A stretch of DNA of 64,000 nucleotides, taken from contig NC_133401.1 in NCBI RefSeq assembly GCF_047511655.1, positions 13,486,001 through 13,550,000 of the forward strand. Direction: 5' to 3'. The position numbers and the translations under genes were made by a program. Positions 28,770 to 44,920 of the stretch are shown here, piece after piece. The DNA is from Castor canadensis (Eukaryota > Chordata > Mammalia > Rodentia > Castoridae). The notes below the pieces were generated by a model. It saw only the letters and a program-made list of their open reading frames with translations. It was not told where the DNA came from and made no database searches. Numbering within the stretch: the stretch's first letter is position 1; every line of letters starts with the position of its first letter.

Positions 28770-29260
28770 CCCTCCCAATCCCCTTTGGTGTGAGCCCTGC
28801 CCCCCCGCCCCCCCTCCCCGGGGACGCTGTGGGCGACTAAGGAAAGGCCCAAAGGCCACTGAGACCCCGTGCCCCTCCCCTCGGCCTTCCCCGGGAGCGC
28901 GCTCCCCGCCGCCCCCCAACGGCCGGCACCTAACGTGCGGGCCAGCGTTTCCTCCCCACCCCCACCCCGGGGTCGCCACAGCCCGCCCCCGCCGGCCCCG
29001 GCGCGTGCCCCCACACCAAGCCTAGGGCGTGCCGGCGCCCCGACTCGAACTTCTTCTCCTCCCTGTTCCCTTCCCGTGACCTCCTCACCGAGCTTTTTCC
29101 TCCGGCCCCGGCGCCGCCGTTTGTGCCAGCCGCCTTGCGCCGCACAGCGCGCCATACCCCGCCCCCACCACCCGCGACGCTCCGCCCCCGCCTCGCCCGG
29201 TAGGCACGTGACCGCGCCCGGGCCAAGACCGTGCGTGCGCAGGCGCGAACCGCGCGGCGA
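28770..29260 (-). promoter_or_regulatory. EGLN2: EGLN2 CpG-island promoter and first noncoding exon
   Basis: Very G+C and CpG rich. On the - strand a donor GTGAGG follows an exon ending at 29089, so the transcript likely begins between about 29100 and 29230. Seen there: GC boxes (CCCCGCCCCC near 29157 and CCGCCCCCGCC near 29182), an E-box CACGTG at 29205-29210 that also contains the hypoxia-element core ACGTG, and TGCGCAGGCGC near 29236 that resembles an NRF1 site. Confidence 0.7.
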
Positions 29261-29320
29261 GGAAATTCAGAACACCCCTATCCAGAAAGGAGAGGTGGCA
29301 CAGTCGCCGACGCAAGGTTC

Positions 29321-29807
29321 ATTTGCATTCTCCGCTCCGCCCCCTTCACGCGGGAGCGGGAGCGCGGTTAGATCGCCTGGATGGGGGTGGTGCGTTCCTG
29401 AGAGTGTTATCCTTGCGCCAAGAAGAGAAGGCAAATGAGCTAATTTACATGGAAAGGCCCACCCCGCGGAGCGTGAACGTGGTGGAAAAGAGGAGCCGCT
29501 GGTTTGGGAAATGACATGCAAATGTTCATTTACATAGGCAGATCCTCCTCAAAACCCAAGAAGGGAATATTGAGAAATGGCTGTGCAGTTAGTTGGAAAA
29601 CATATGTAAATTCACACGTCAGTAATTTACATAAGCACTTTTTATAATGAAGAGAAAACTAGAGTAAGGAACGTCCTCAAGAGAAGGGAACGCAGACCTA
29701 GATGAGCAAGCGTGTCATATTTGCATGACCTGTCCATCCTGCCCCACCTCTCTCACACACGCGCGCACACACAACCTGGGACAGCCAGGCAGAGAAGACA
29801 TTTGCAT
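29321..29807. promoter_or_regulatory. Cluster of octamer and octamer-like motifs
   Basis: Exact octamers ATTTGCAT/ATGCAAAT at 29321, 29516, 29719 and 29800. One-base variants ATTTACAT/ATGTAAAT at 29443, 29528, 29604 and 29625. Eight sites in 490 bases directly upstream of the EGLN2 CpG island. The octamer is the POU-factor (OCT1/OCT2) site; any role here is inference. Confidence 0.75.
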
Positions 29808-30394
29808 GACCAGCCCCATCTCTTTGAGAACATTTTAGCCACCCCTCTTGGGAGGTCAATGTAGATAAGACCATGCCCCAACCCCTCCATCAATGCCCAG
29901 GCAAAGCAGGTGGGGAGCAGGACTCAGGACCTCCGTGGAGTGGATCCCAGCTGACTTGGGGAAGAGCGAAGAGAGGGGAGGGAGGAGTTGGGGGGAATAG
30001 AGCTGCGAGAAGACAGGCAGCAGGAAAGTGTCAGCAGTTCACCTGCTGCCAAGTGTGTACAAAGCGCCCAGAGACAGGGACAATGGTAGGAGCCAAATTC
30101 ACCTCAAAACAAGACACCTCAGGACACAGTGCACAAGAATACACCTCAATTTTCAGGCATCAGACATGCATTGGTAACACCAGATACAAACTCACGACCC
30201 ACTCATATGCCCAAATTCCCTATCCTTGGCCCTGATCTCCCAATATAATCACCAAGAACAGAGAGTACTCACATGCAGCAGTGTCACATATTCCTACAGA
30301 CACTCACAGACTTAAGACACGCTACACAGGGATGTCAGTATTAACACACAAGCTTCAAACACCCACCATCACAAAGCGTACTGTGTACATATAC

Positions 30395-30502
30395 TAGGTG
30401 TGGTGATGCACACCTGTAATTTCAGTACTCCAGGAGGACTGAGGCAGGAGGATTTCTGAGTTCAAGTCCAGCCTAGGCTAATCAGTGTCAAAAAAAAAAA
30501 GT
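30395..30502 (+). repeat. B1-like SINE
   Basis: TAGGTGTGGTGATGCACACC to CTAGGCTAATCAGTGTCAAA with an A-rich tail. Confidence 0.75.
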
Positions 30503-30674
30503 GCACACGATGACAAACTCCACATTGAGCCCCTGAGCCATGGTATACACTGTTACCCCCCCATATCATGCCCAACCCAGAAACACGGCCCCAAACACCA
30601 AGTCCCATAGATCCATCAGGGACCTCTACCCTCACCCCAACATCCCAAAATGACAGACACTAAGACACTGGTGT

Positions 30675-31048
30675 AAACAATGCTTTATGGGGATAGGATA
30701 GGGATAGGACAGGCCTCCAGGTAATAAATAACATGTACTCGCAACAGCAGGGCCAGGCAGGAAGTTGGGGCCAAATGGCCCTGGTCTCAGGCTTTGGGAG
30801 CTCTTGGGTATGGTTAGGGGTTCCAGGGGGACAGAGGTTAGCCAAGACAGAGGAAGCAGCAGCAGGTACGAGTTCCCCCTTCCCCCGTGGCTCAGTCTTG
30901 CCCCAAAGCCAGGCCCCACCAGGCCAGGGAAGGAGGACAGGTGGCGGGGCAGCTTCTCTGGGGCTGGGGCAGGTTGGGGCATGGCCTCCTGGGGCCTGGG
31001 TCTGGGCCCCTGCTGGAAGGGCAGGGCTGGTCCTGGAGAACAGGTGAG
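30675..31048 (-). other. RAB4B: Probable terminal noncoding exon of RAB4B
   Basis: On the - strand TTCTCTTTCAG at 31059-31049 is a good acceptor. The exon before it ends at 33801, only 15 bases after the RAB4B stop, at a GTGGGA donor. The exon holds ATTTATTA and a CATAAA poly(A)-signal variant (TTTATG on the + strand, 30684-30689). Human RAB4B is recalled to have a last exon that carries only 3' UTR; this fits but needs transcript support. Confidence 0.6.
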
Positions 31049-31359
31049 CTGAAAGAGAAGGGTGTGGTGACCTGAAGGGGTCCTGGATCTGTCTAGCTGG
31101 TGTCTCTGTCTCATTTCTGAGTATCTTCCTGACCTCCCACTTGCCTGTCCATACACTTCTCTTGCTCCCAAGGTCTGGGCATTGTCTGACTGTTACTCCT
31201 TTGCAGGTAATTCTGGATGCTTTCTGAAGGTACTCATACCTCTGTGTTTGTTAGCTTCAGAGAGCTAAATATTGTGTTCCCACCTTTGTCTCTGTGTCCC
31301 TCTATGTCCCTTATCACCCTGGCTCTAAGCCTCATTCCAATGTTTTCCAAACTGGAGAG

Positions 31360-31500
31360 GCACATTAGATTAGTGGCTCTTGCTTTGATTGCATGACCTG
31401 GAAGCTTCTACAAATCCTTAAATTACTTCAGAATCTCTGGGGTAAGTCCTGAGCATCAGTCTCTTTTCAAGTTTTCCAATGGATTCCACGTGCAGCATTG
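31360..31500. mobile_element. MER5-like hAT-Charlie DNA transposon remnant
   Basis: 'attagtggctcttgctttga', 'gacctggaagcttctacaaa' and 'cagaatctctggggtaagtc' follow the remembered MER5 order. Confidence 0.6.
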
Positions 31501-31544
31501 CATTGGGTGGGTGGGGTTAGGAGGAAGGGAGTAGACCTTGACTA

Positions 31545-31705
31545 ATTTTTTATTCAAACAGAATAAAATATAGAAAATATTAGAGGGCAAGGGGACAAGA
31601 GAGAATAATGGGGGGTAAATGTGATCAAAGTACATTATATGCATATATGAACATGTCACAATGACATGTACGTATTATTTTATACAATTAATAATAAAAA
31701 GGAAA
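31545..31705 (+). mobile_element. L1 LINE 3' end, short
   Basis: Rodent L1 3' UTR wording (GGGGGGTAAATGTGATCAA, CATTATATGCATATATGAAC, CATGTCACAATGA), then an A/T-rich tail. Confidence 0.7.
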
Positions 31706-32030
31706 CATCAAAGGGCACAGATGTAATAAGAATATTGGTCAATAGAGACAGAAATCAGGTTGGTGATTGACAGGCATTGGGATGAATGGGAAATAACTGC
31801 TTCCTGGATATCCAGTTCCCCTGCAGTGTAACAATTTGGTTCTAGAACCACATAGAGGAGATGGTTGGACAACTTTGTGAATATACTGAACATCACTGAA
31901 CTGTGCATCTTGCAGTGGCCTGCCTAACAAGAGTGAGGCCCTGGATTCAATTTCCAGTACAGGATAGAAAGAAAGAGAGAAATGGCTAAATTTTGTTATG
32001 TGAATTCAACCTCAAAAACAAAAAGGTTAA

Positions 32031-32515
32031 CTGGGCACCAGGGCTCATGCCTGTAATCCTAGCTACTCAGGAGGCAGAGATCAGGAGGATCACAGTTCGA
32101 AGCCAGTCCAGGCAAATAGTTTGAGAGATCCTATCTCAAGAAAAAACCCATCACACACAAAATGACTGATGGAGTGGCTCTTGAGTGTAGGTCCTGAGTT
32201 CAACCCCCAGAATCACACACACACACACAAAAATTGGTAGTAGAAGAAAAAACATGTGTTTGAGTTTTACATGTCAATGTGACTATATTATATCAACATA
32301 TAAACAGGCAGACATCAAGCCAGGCGCCAGTGGCTCATGCCTGTAATCCTAGCTACTAAGGAGGCAGAGATCAGGAAGCTGGTGGTTCGAAGCCAGCCCA
32401 GGCAAAATAGTTCACAAGACCCTATCTCTAAAAAACCTATCACAAAAAAGGGCTGGTGGAGTGGCTCAAGGTGTAGGCCCTGAGTTCACACCCCAGTACC
32501 AAAAAAATTTAAAAA
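32031..32515 (+). repeat. Two composite B1-ID SINEs in tandem
   Basis: Copies at about 32031-32232 (ending in a (CA)n tail) and 32320-32512. Both carry the linker with CACAAAA and the short tRNA half GAGTGTAGGTCCTGAG or CAAGGTGTAGGCCCTGAG. Confidence 0.85.
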
Positions 32516-32639
32516 TGTAGACATTAGTTTGTAAAAGCACTGTTTGATCACATTTCACCCACTGAGGCAAACCCTAGAAGAGGCTCTATGCTAATCCCTG
32601 AGATGAACAATACACACCCATTTTTACACAGCCCAATCT

Positions 32640-32733
32640 TTTTGTTTTGTTTTGTTTTGTTTTGGGGGGACACAAAACCCAGGGCCTCACACATGCTAGG
32701 CAAGTACTCCACCACTGAGCTAGTTGTTAAGCT
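32640..32733 (-). repeat. ID SINE, antisense
   Basis: A (GTTTT)n tail, then reversed ID with CACACATGCTAGGCAAGTAC and CACCACTGAGCTA. Confidence 0.8.
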
Positions 32734-33004
32734 AGATAAGAAGGAAAATAATCAAGTGTTAAGAACCTGTTCTAAGTACTTTACATGAATTACCTTAATC
32801 TCAGCACCCATAGGATGCAGGTACTGTCATTGGCCCCATTATACAGACAAGGAATCAGGTCCAGGCACAGCAGGTCTCTCTCCCTCTCTCTCCCCAGTCC
32901 CCCACCCCAGCATTCCATTAGGAAATCTTGATGCCTTCAAACCAGACCGTTCCCCTACGCAGCCCTGGAACCACAAATGGCTAGGAGGGACCTGTGCAAG
33001 AAGT

Positions 33005-33358
33005 ACAGAGGGCCCATGCCTGTAATCCCAGCACTTAGAGGCTGAGGCAAGAGGATCATGAGTGCCAGGTTCCAATGGCTCATGGAGCCAATGGCTAACA
33101 CCTGTAATCTTAGCTACTCAGGAGGCGGACATCAGGAGGATCACAGTTCAAAGCCAGCCCAAGCAAATAGTTCACAAGACCATATCTTGAAAAAACCCTT
33201 CACAGAAAAAGGGCTGGTGGAGTTGCTCAAGGTGTAGGCCCTGAGTTCACACCCCAGTATCGCAAAAAGAAAGAAAGAGGATCATGAGTGTGAGGCAAGC
33301 CTGAGCTACATAGTGAGTTCCTGGTGAGACCCCATCTCAAAAATCAAAAACAAAAACA
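33005..33358 (+). repeat. B1 split by a composite SINE
   Basis: B1 halves lie at about 33005-33064 and 33275-33358. Between them, 33065-33274 is a composite SINE. The 16 bases AAGAGGATCATGAGTG occur at 33049-33064 and 33275-33290, a target-site duplication of B1 sequence. Confidence 0.9.
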
Positions 33359-33815
33359 GTGCATTCCTCCATCCCCACCTCACTGCCCAACTGTTTTCTC
33401 CATAGCTCTTATCACCCTAATCACTATATAATTTTACATATGTATCTTATTTATTGCCTGTCTACTCCCAAGACAATGCTATCGCCAAGAGATAGGTTTT
33501 TTGATCTGTTTCATCCACTTCTGTCTCCCAGAGCCTTGAACAGTTCCTGGTACTCACTACATAGGTGAGAACCATGAGTGGGAGGGACAGGTCCAGGCTG
33601 AGGGCTGGCAGAGGCCTGGCTGTGAAGAAAGCATGTGGGTTCCCGTGGCTGGGAAGATGGCCCCTTCAAGCTGGTGGTATTCTGCATCTTTCTCTGGTTC
33701 CTTTTTCTCGTGTCATCATGTTTTCTGTATCTCAATGTCTGTCCCATACACCCTCTTCCCAGGAGACCCTTCACTGCCTCCCGAGCCCCCGGTGTCCCAC
33801 CTGGCTCTGCAGGTC

Positions 33816-39395
<5,580 letters not shown>

Positions 39396-39974
39396 GACTC
39401 GGTCGCGGCCGCTGAGGGCCGCAATATGGCGCCGCGGCCGCGCCTGCTCCTCGGCTGGCAGCCGCTCGGCTCCGGCTGCAGCCCCGGCTTCTTCCTACTC
39501 CCGGACCCCGCGCCGCCACTTCCGCCTCCACCCCCAAGCTCCGGCGCGATCCGCTAGAGCTGCGGGATACCAGGCCACGCTTTCTAGAGGCAGTGATTGG
39601 CGGACTCGGCGGACAGAGGACGGGGTAAGAGACGCGGATTGGTGGTGTGAGAGGGGCTAGTCGAAAGAGGAGGGGCCAAGACGAGCGATTGGCGGAGCAA
39701 GTGGGAAGGGGCGGTGCAAAGATGCTCCACCCAGCGGAGGAACGGATTGAGTCAGGAGTCCAGGGACAGAGCTAAGACTCGGGATTGGATAAGAGCGGAT
39801 TTGGGGGCGAACATACAGATGCAAAGGGGCAAGGGCACGACTGACAGAGTTGGAAGAGGAATCGATCTTGAGTTGGTGGGTGCGATTTCTGCTCCCAAAG
39901 GCAGGAATGAGGAAAACTAATACGCTCAGAGCTCCTTTCCACCTCCCTTTGCAGATAATCTTCAAAAACACCCT

Positions 39975-40132
39975 TGCTCCAAGGGAGGGGGATGTAATCT
40001 AGCGGTAAGAGCGCTTGCCTAACGTCCGCAAGGTCCTGGGTTCAATCTACACCACACACACAAAAAAATTCGTTGGCTGGGCATGGTGGTATACGCCTGC
40101 AATCCCGGAAGTCAGACAAAACAAAACAGGGC
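39975..40132 (+). repeat. ID SINE followed by a B1 fragment
   Basis: ID with well-kept A box (TAGCGGTAAGAGCGC) and B box (GGTTCAATC), then an A-rich tail; 40074-40112 is a short B1 start. Confidence 0.85.
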
Positions 40133-40428
40133 ATCTGTGATTTACGTTCTCTTCATAGTCTGACTGGTTCATTCCCATAGTTCAACTCCCTCCCCTGTTC
40201 GCGTCTCACATCTGTTTAGGAATCCGTTGCTTCATCTGAAACTCAGCCTAGCAACCAGTGACATTACCATCTTCAGGGGGTTGATTGGCTAGATTCAGAA
40301 ACCTGAGAAACATTTCTTTTGTACCTTCCCACCGCACCCCAAAAACCAGAGACCCAGCAGGTAGCATTTGGCCGATGTATTTGCATAAAGGTAGAAGGGA
40401 AAACAGCAGGGACCGCGGCAGGCTGAGC

Positions 40429-42189
40429 TCACTGGCAGTAGAAATCCCATTTCTGAAAGAGAGAAAGGGAAAACAGTGGAGAGAAACCCGTGATCAGACC
40501 ACAACGCAGCTAGTGGTTTTAGCAAACTCTGGCAGGCCACATAGTTATGCAAATTGGCCTAGAGCCTTCTAACCTTTGCACCTACCAATTAGACAAGAGT
40601 CACCAAGCCTAGCCAGGTGATGCACACCTGTAGTCACATGCACTCCGGGACTAAGACAGGTGGATTGAGGCCAGCCTGGGCTACATAGCGAGACCCTGTC
40701 TCAAAATAATAATAATAATAATAACTCTCCATTTACAGGTGAGAAAATTAAGGCAGTGAGAGAATTTGTCCCTGACTAATCAGCAAGGCTGCTGGACAGC
40801 CAAGGATAGGTGCATTTTTGCCCATCATCAAAACCCAAGGGTCCTCCCTCCAGAACCCTGCCACTCCCAAGACACTCACATCTGTCTTCACATCAATTTT
40901 GCCAGGTTTCAGAGTCTGGTTCTCAAGAACAATGCTACTAGGGAAATAGCCAAAGCGTGCAGCCAGGTCTCCATAGTAATCTCCCTGAACCTGGGGAAAA
41001 GGAATTAAAAGCTTGGTCTGGAAAGATGGCACGCTCATTCCAGCTGAAGGCCTGTGCACTATCCCTTCTCCCTGATCACCACATGCCTGGCTCCATCCTT
41101 GCCATTTGAATCTGTTTAAATGTCACCTGCTCAGAAGCGCTCCCCGAGGATTCAATATTAAGTAGCCACCTAGTCTAGTCACTCTGTATTAATGCTCACA
41201 GCAACACGTTTGCTGGTATTTTGGATGGCTTGCCTATTGTTCGTCTCCCTCCATTAGAATAAATACCATTCGCTGTTGTATCTTCAGTATCTAGAAAATA
41301 ACTTGGCCATGATGTGCTGATACATACCTATAATCCTGGTACTTGGAGAGGCTGAGGTAAAAGGATCCTGAGTTTCAGGTCATCCTGGGCTATATAGTGA
41401 ATTCGTCAAGACCAGCTTGGGCTACATATAAACACTGTCTCAAAAAAAAAAAAAGTGCCGGACACTGGTGGCTCATGCCTGTAATCCTAGTTACCCAGGA
41501 GGCAGAGATCAGGAGGATCACAGTTTGAAGCCAGCCTGAACAAATAGTTTGCAAGACCCTATCTTGAAAAACAACCGTCACAAAAAAAGGGCTGGTCCAG
41601 TGGCTCAAGGTGAAGGCCCTGAGTTCAAACCCCAGTACTCCCAAAAAAAAAAAAAAAAAAATAAGGCACTAAGTAGCTGGCACTGCAATTGCTAAAGGGT
41701 AAAAATAAAGTAGGTCACAAAACGTCCCCCAGTCCCAAATCTTTCAGTGCCCGCCCCCTCTAATTTTCCCTTCAGGTGGAAGATGGGTTTACTCCCACCC
41801 CAGTCCCATATCCTTCCCTCTGTCACTCTCCCAAGACTCACACTGCCTCCCCAGAAGAGCCTCCCACGGCCCTTCAGCTTCGAAAAGACATACACCACTT
41901 GGCCCCTATAGATAGTCAGGAAACGGCAGTCAGGAGCCACGTAGTCCTGAAGGGCCACAGCCATGGAAATGGGATCTGGGGAAGGAATAGAAGAAATTGA
42001 CAGCACCCTCCACACAGATCAGCAACCCAAGCCCCAAACTCCAGGCTCTCCACTCTTACAGCTGCATTCCTCATCCGCACACAGCTTCCGGTCAGCCAGC
42101 TTGGGCATGGGGCGGCCTGCCCCATTAGGCCCTGCAAAAGCAGACAGCAAGATGATGACAGCGAAGAGCACTGGGGACCCTGCCATCAT
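40429..42189 (-). CDS. MIA: MIA, secreted SH3-like protein, 132 aa
   Basis: Coding exons on the - strand: 42060-42189, 41842-41975, 40880-40990, 40429-40452, 399 nt, junctions GT-AG and in phase. There are two adjacent ATG codons (42189 and 42186); using the second gives 131 aa, the human length. A hydrophobic signal peptide (PVLFAVIILLSAFAG) is followed by a mature domain starting near RPMPKLADRKLCADEEC. The SH3-like fold is seen as VALQDYVAPDCRFL, RGQVVYVFSKLKGRGRLFWGGS and YYGDLAARFGYFPSS. The ending KWDFYCQ matches human. MIA is released by chondrocytes and melanoma cells and binds fibronectin and integrins to reduce attachment. The four-cysteine pattern for two disulfides is kept. RAB4B lies downstream on the same strand. 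Confidence 0.96.
40608..40730 (+). repeat. B1-like SINE with (ATA)n tail
   Basis: CTAGCCAGGTGATGCACACC to GAGACCCTGTCTCAAAATAA, then about six ATA units. Confidence 0.8.
41310..41662 (+). repeat. B1 followed by a composite B1-ID SINE
   Basis: B1 at about 41310-41455 and a full composite at 41457-41662 whose tail is about 20 A. In MIA intron 2, opposite to the gene. Confidence 0.85.
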
Positions 42190-42867
42190 GGACTATAGCG
42201 AGTGACCAAGTGGAGAACGGGGTCTCCAATTTCCTCCTACCCTCCCTCTCTCTTAAAGCACAAGGAAACCTGTGTTCTCACTCTTGTCCCCGCCCCAAAC
42301 CAATTTCACCCACACCATCTACCAATGTTATCCGGCCAGAACCATTTCAGCAACAGGGTGAGGGTGGGCGGGGGTCCAAAGAAATGCTCAGATAGGCCCA
42401 AGGCATCCCAAGTTACTCCCCAAGTACAGCCACCCCCTCAACAATCAGAGGCCAGGACAGGCAGGTTGAGATATTTGGTTCTATCATCTGGAGTGGGTTT
42501 AGGTACCCAGACCCCTGCTCTCTCCCGTCCAGGGACAGAACCAGAGGAGCCAGCATGGAAAACCACCTTGGAATTTCCTGTGCGGAGGGGCAGAACAAGG
42601 CAGCCTTTTGATTGTGGGAACAGCTCCAACCTCAGTACTGAGTGAATACTCCACATTGGGTCTACGCCAGGCAGTGTCTCACCTCACTCACTATTCCTCC
42701 TCACAAAGGCCACTTGCTGACTGGATAGCCTGGGTTAAGCTATTCTTCCCCTCAGAGCCTCAACTTCCTTATGTGTAAAATTGGATAAAAGCAAATCGTT
42801 ACAGAGCATCTACCAAGTGTATTTTCACTTATAGATACTGTGCATCACATATAAATTATATAAAGGA

Positions 42868-42962
42868 ACTTGGGTTAGGGGTGTAGCTCAAGTGGTAGAG
42901 GGCTTGCCTAGCAAGCATGGACCCCTAAGTTCAAAACCCTAGTACTGCCAAAAAAAAAAAGA
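42868..42962 (+). repeat. ID SINE
   Basis: TTAGGGGTGTAGCTCAAGTG to CCTAGTACTGCC with an A-rich tail. Confidence 0.85.
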
Positions 42963-43094
42963 TCTAAGAGGTATACCAACCAGTCACAATGTGTGGCCCT
43001 TATTTGGATTCTGATCCAAAGTGTATATAGATTTGTATATGCAAATTTTGAACATCTGAATAGAAATCAGGTATCTAGTACTATTTCAAAACTT

Positions 43095-43285
43095 TTTTTA
43101 GAACAGGGTGCTGGTGGCACACCTCTATAATCCTGGCTAGTTGGGAGGCTGAAGTGGGGCCAGTCCAGACAAACAGTTCTCAAGACATCTCCAAAATAAC
43201 TAGAACAAAATGGGACAGAGTTGTGGCTCAAGTACAGGCACAAAATCCCAAATATAATCAAACCCTAGTCCCACCAAAAAAGGAA
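43095..43285 (+). repeat. Diverged composite B1-ID SINE
   Basis: GGTGCTGGTGGCACACC to CAAGACATCTCC, then AATGGGACAGAGTTGTGGCT and a damaged tRNA half. Confidence 0.65.
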
Positions 43286-43364
43286 TGAAAACCTGAAGGC
43301 CTCTGCTGGGAGAGACTATTAGCCAGTAAGTCAGGTAAACTACGCTGTGAAGCTAAGGATATTT

Positions 43365-43670
43365 AGACGAACAGGGATGCAGGTCAGTGGCAGAGCACAT
43401 ACCTGGCAAGCACAAGGCCAGTTCAGTTTCTAGCACCAGAGATGCCCCATTACTGAGAAATAACCAGCTGTGGGGACTGTGACCCATTTTGTTCATGAAG
43501 TCACAAAGTTGTAGCGATCACTTCATTTCCCAAACCCCAATTCTCTTACCTACTGCAGTAGCTTAACGTGAACATTTGAAGACTGGGGATGTAGCTCAAT
43601 GAGTGGCACAGCACTTGCCTACCATGCTTGAGGACCTGGTCTTGATCCCCAGCACCACAAAGCCAACCAA
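43365..43670 (+). repeat. Two ID SINEs
   Basis: Copies at about 43365-43440 and 43578-43668; the second has GGGGATGTAGCTCAATGAG and TTGATCCCCAGCACC. Confidence 0.75.
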
Positions 43671-44319
43671 AAAAACATTTATTATCACTATTTCTGTTTC
43701 TGTGGGCTGAAAATCTGTGCACACAGCTTAGCTGGGTGTCAAGCCAGCCAAGGCTGCAGTTTCATCTGAAGACTGGACTGGTGGAGGATGGGCTTCCCCA
43801 CTCTCAGGCAGCTGTTGGAAAGATTCAGTTACTTACAGAAGCTGGACTGCAGGCCTTTGTCCTCACTGGCTGTTGGCTGGAGGCTTCCCCAGCTTCTTGC
43901 CACGTGAATCTCTTCATGGACAACTAGCATGGTAGCTGGCTTCCCCCAAAGCCAGCAAGAGAAAAGCTAGTGTTTGTAATCTTGTGAAAGTGACATCCCA
44001 TCATTGTGCTATTCAGTAGCTCCTCACCCTCCTTATCCATGGTTCGCTTCCTATGGTTTGTTACCCACAGTCTGAAAATATTAAATGAAAAATTCCAGAA
44101 ATAAACAATGTGATTATGTGTTCCTTTCTGATGAAATCTCACTCCATCCTTGTCCACTGTATACACACTGTAAATGCTACCTGCCCATTATTCACAAGTA
44201 GCCATTTCAGTTATCAGATGAATGGAAGTATTCCAGTGCTTGTGTGCCAGTCACTCTTATGTTACTTAATAATTCCCCCAAAATGCAACACTAGCAATGC
44301 TGCCAATGCAAATATGCCA

Positions 44320-44400
44320 GGGCTGGGGTATATTGGTAAAGTGCTTGCCTAGCATTTGTAAAGTCCTGAGTTCCATCCTCAGCACTGGGGGAGGGAAAAG
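44320..44400 (+). repeat. ID SINE inside the Tigger fossil
   Basis: GGGCTGGGGTATATTGGTAA to TTCCATCCTCAGCACTGG. Confidence 0.8.
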
Positions 44401-44429
44401 AAACAATTGTACTTATACCAAAAAGCTAG

Positions 44430-44640
44430 GCATAAGCCAGGTGCTGGTGGCTCACGCCTGTAATCCTAGCTACTCAGGATGCAGAGATCAGGAGGATCAA
44501 AGTTTGAAGCCAGCCCCAGCAAACAGTTCGCAATACTTTATCTCAAAAAAACCCATCACAAGAAAAAGGGCCTGGTGGAGTGAAGCCCCAGTACCCCTGC
44601 ACATGCACACACACACATGCACACACACAACTGTAAAATG
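44430..44640 (+). repeat. Composite B1-ID SINE inside the Tigger fossil
   Basis: AGCCAGGTGCTGGTGGCTC to CACAAGAAAAAGGGCCTGG; most of the tRNA half is deleted and the end is a (CA)n stretch. Confidence 0.8.
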
Positions 44641-44920
44641 CTTAGTTTTTGTAAAAAGGTGAAAGTTCTCAATAAGGAAAAAAAAATCCTCGGTTGAGGT
44701 TGCTAAGATCTACAATAAAAACAAATCTGTGAAATTGTGAAGGACAAACAATTCACACTAGTTTTGCAGTCACACTTCAAACTGCAAAGGTTATAGCCAC
44801 AACGCATGGTGAGATGGAAAGAGCATTGTCAGCTTCTGTACAACCTGTGGGTTCGGGCACACAACTAGAGGGTTTTAGAACAATCGTAGCCCCCACAGAA
44901 AAGGAGGACTGCTATACTTA

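Larger units (their letters stand above)
44014..44920 (+). mobile_element. Tigger-type (pogo/Tc1-mariner) DNA transposon fossil with two SINE insertions
   Basis: The left end CAGTAGCTCCTCACCCTCC and the right end near GGAGGACTGCTAT resemble the Tigger inverted ends. The 5' UTR wording 'tgaaaatattaaatgaaaaa' and 'ccagaaataaacaatgtg' follows. A transposase start lies near 44282; further on 'gaggttgctaagatctacaa' matches the helix-turn-helix segment remembered for Tigger (EVAKIYG). An ID SINE (about 44320-44400) and a composite SINE (about 44430-44640) cut it. Most of the transposase is missing. Confidence 0.75.

Noticed and set aside
28544-29155. 203-codon open frame on the - strand over the EGLN2 promoter
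   Set aside because: CpG-island sequence with biased Gly/Arg content; the predicted EGLN2 donor lies within it.
30632-31171. 179-codon open frame on the - strand
   Set aside because: It covers the probable RAB4B terminal 3' UTR exon; no protein family is recognisable.
39980-40052. tRNA gene candidate with good A and B boxes
   Set aside because: It has the ID SINE wording and an A-rich tail and is one of many such copies; no cloverleaf with paired acceptor ends was seen.
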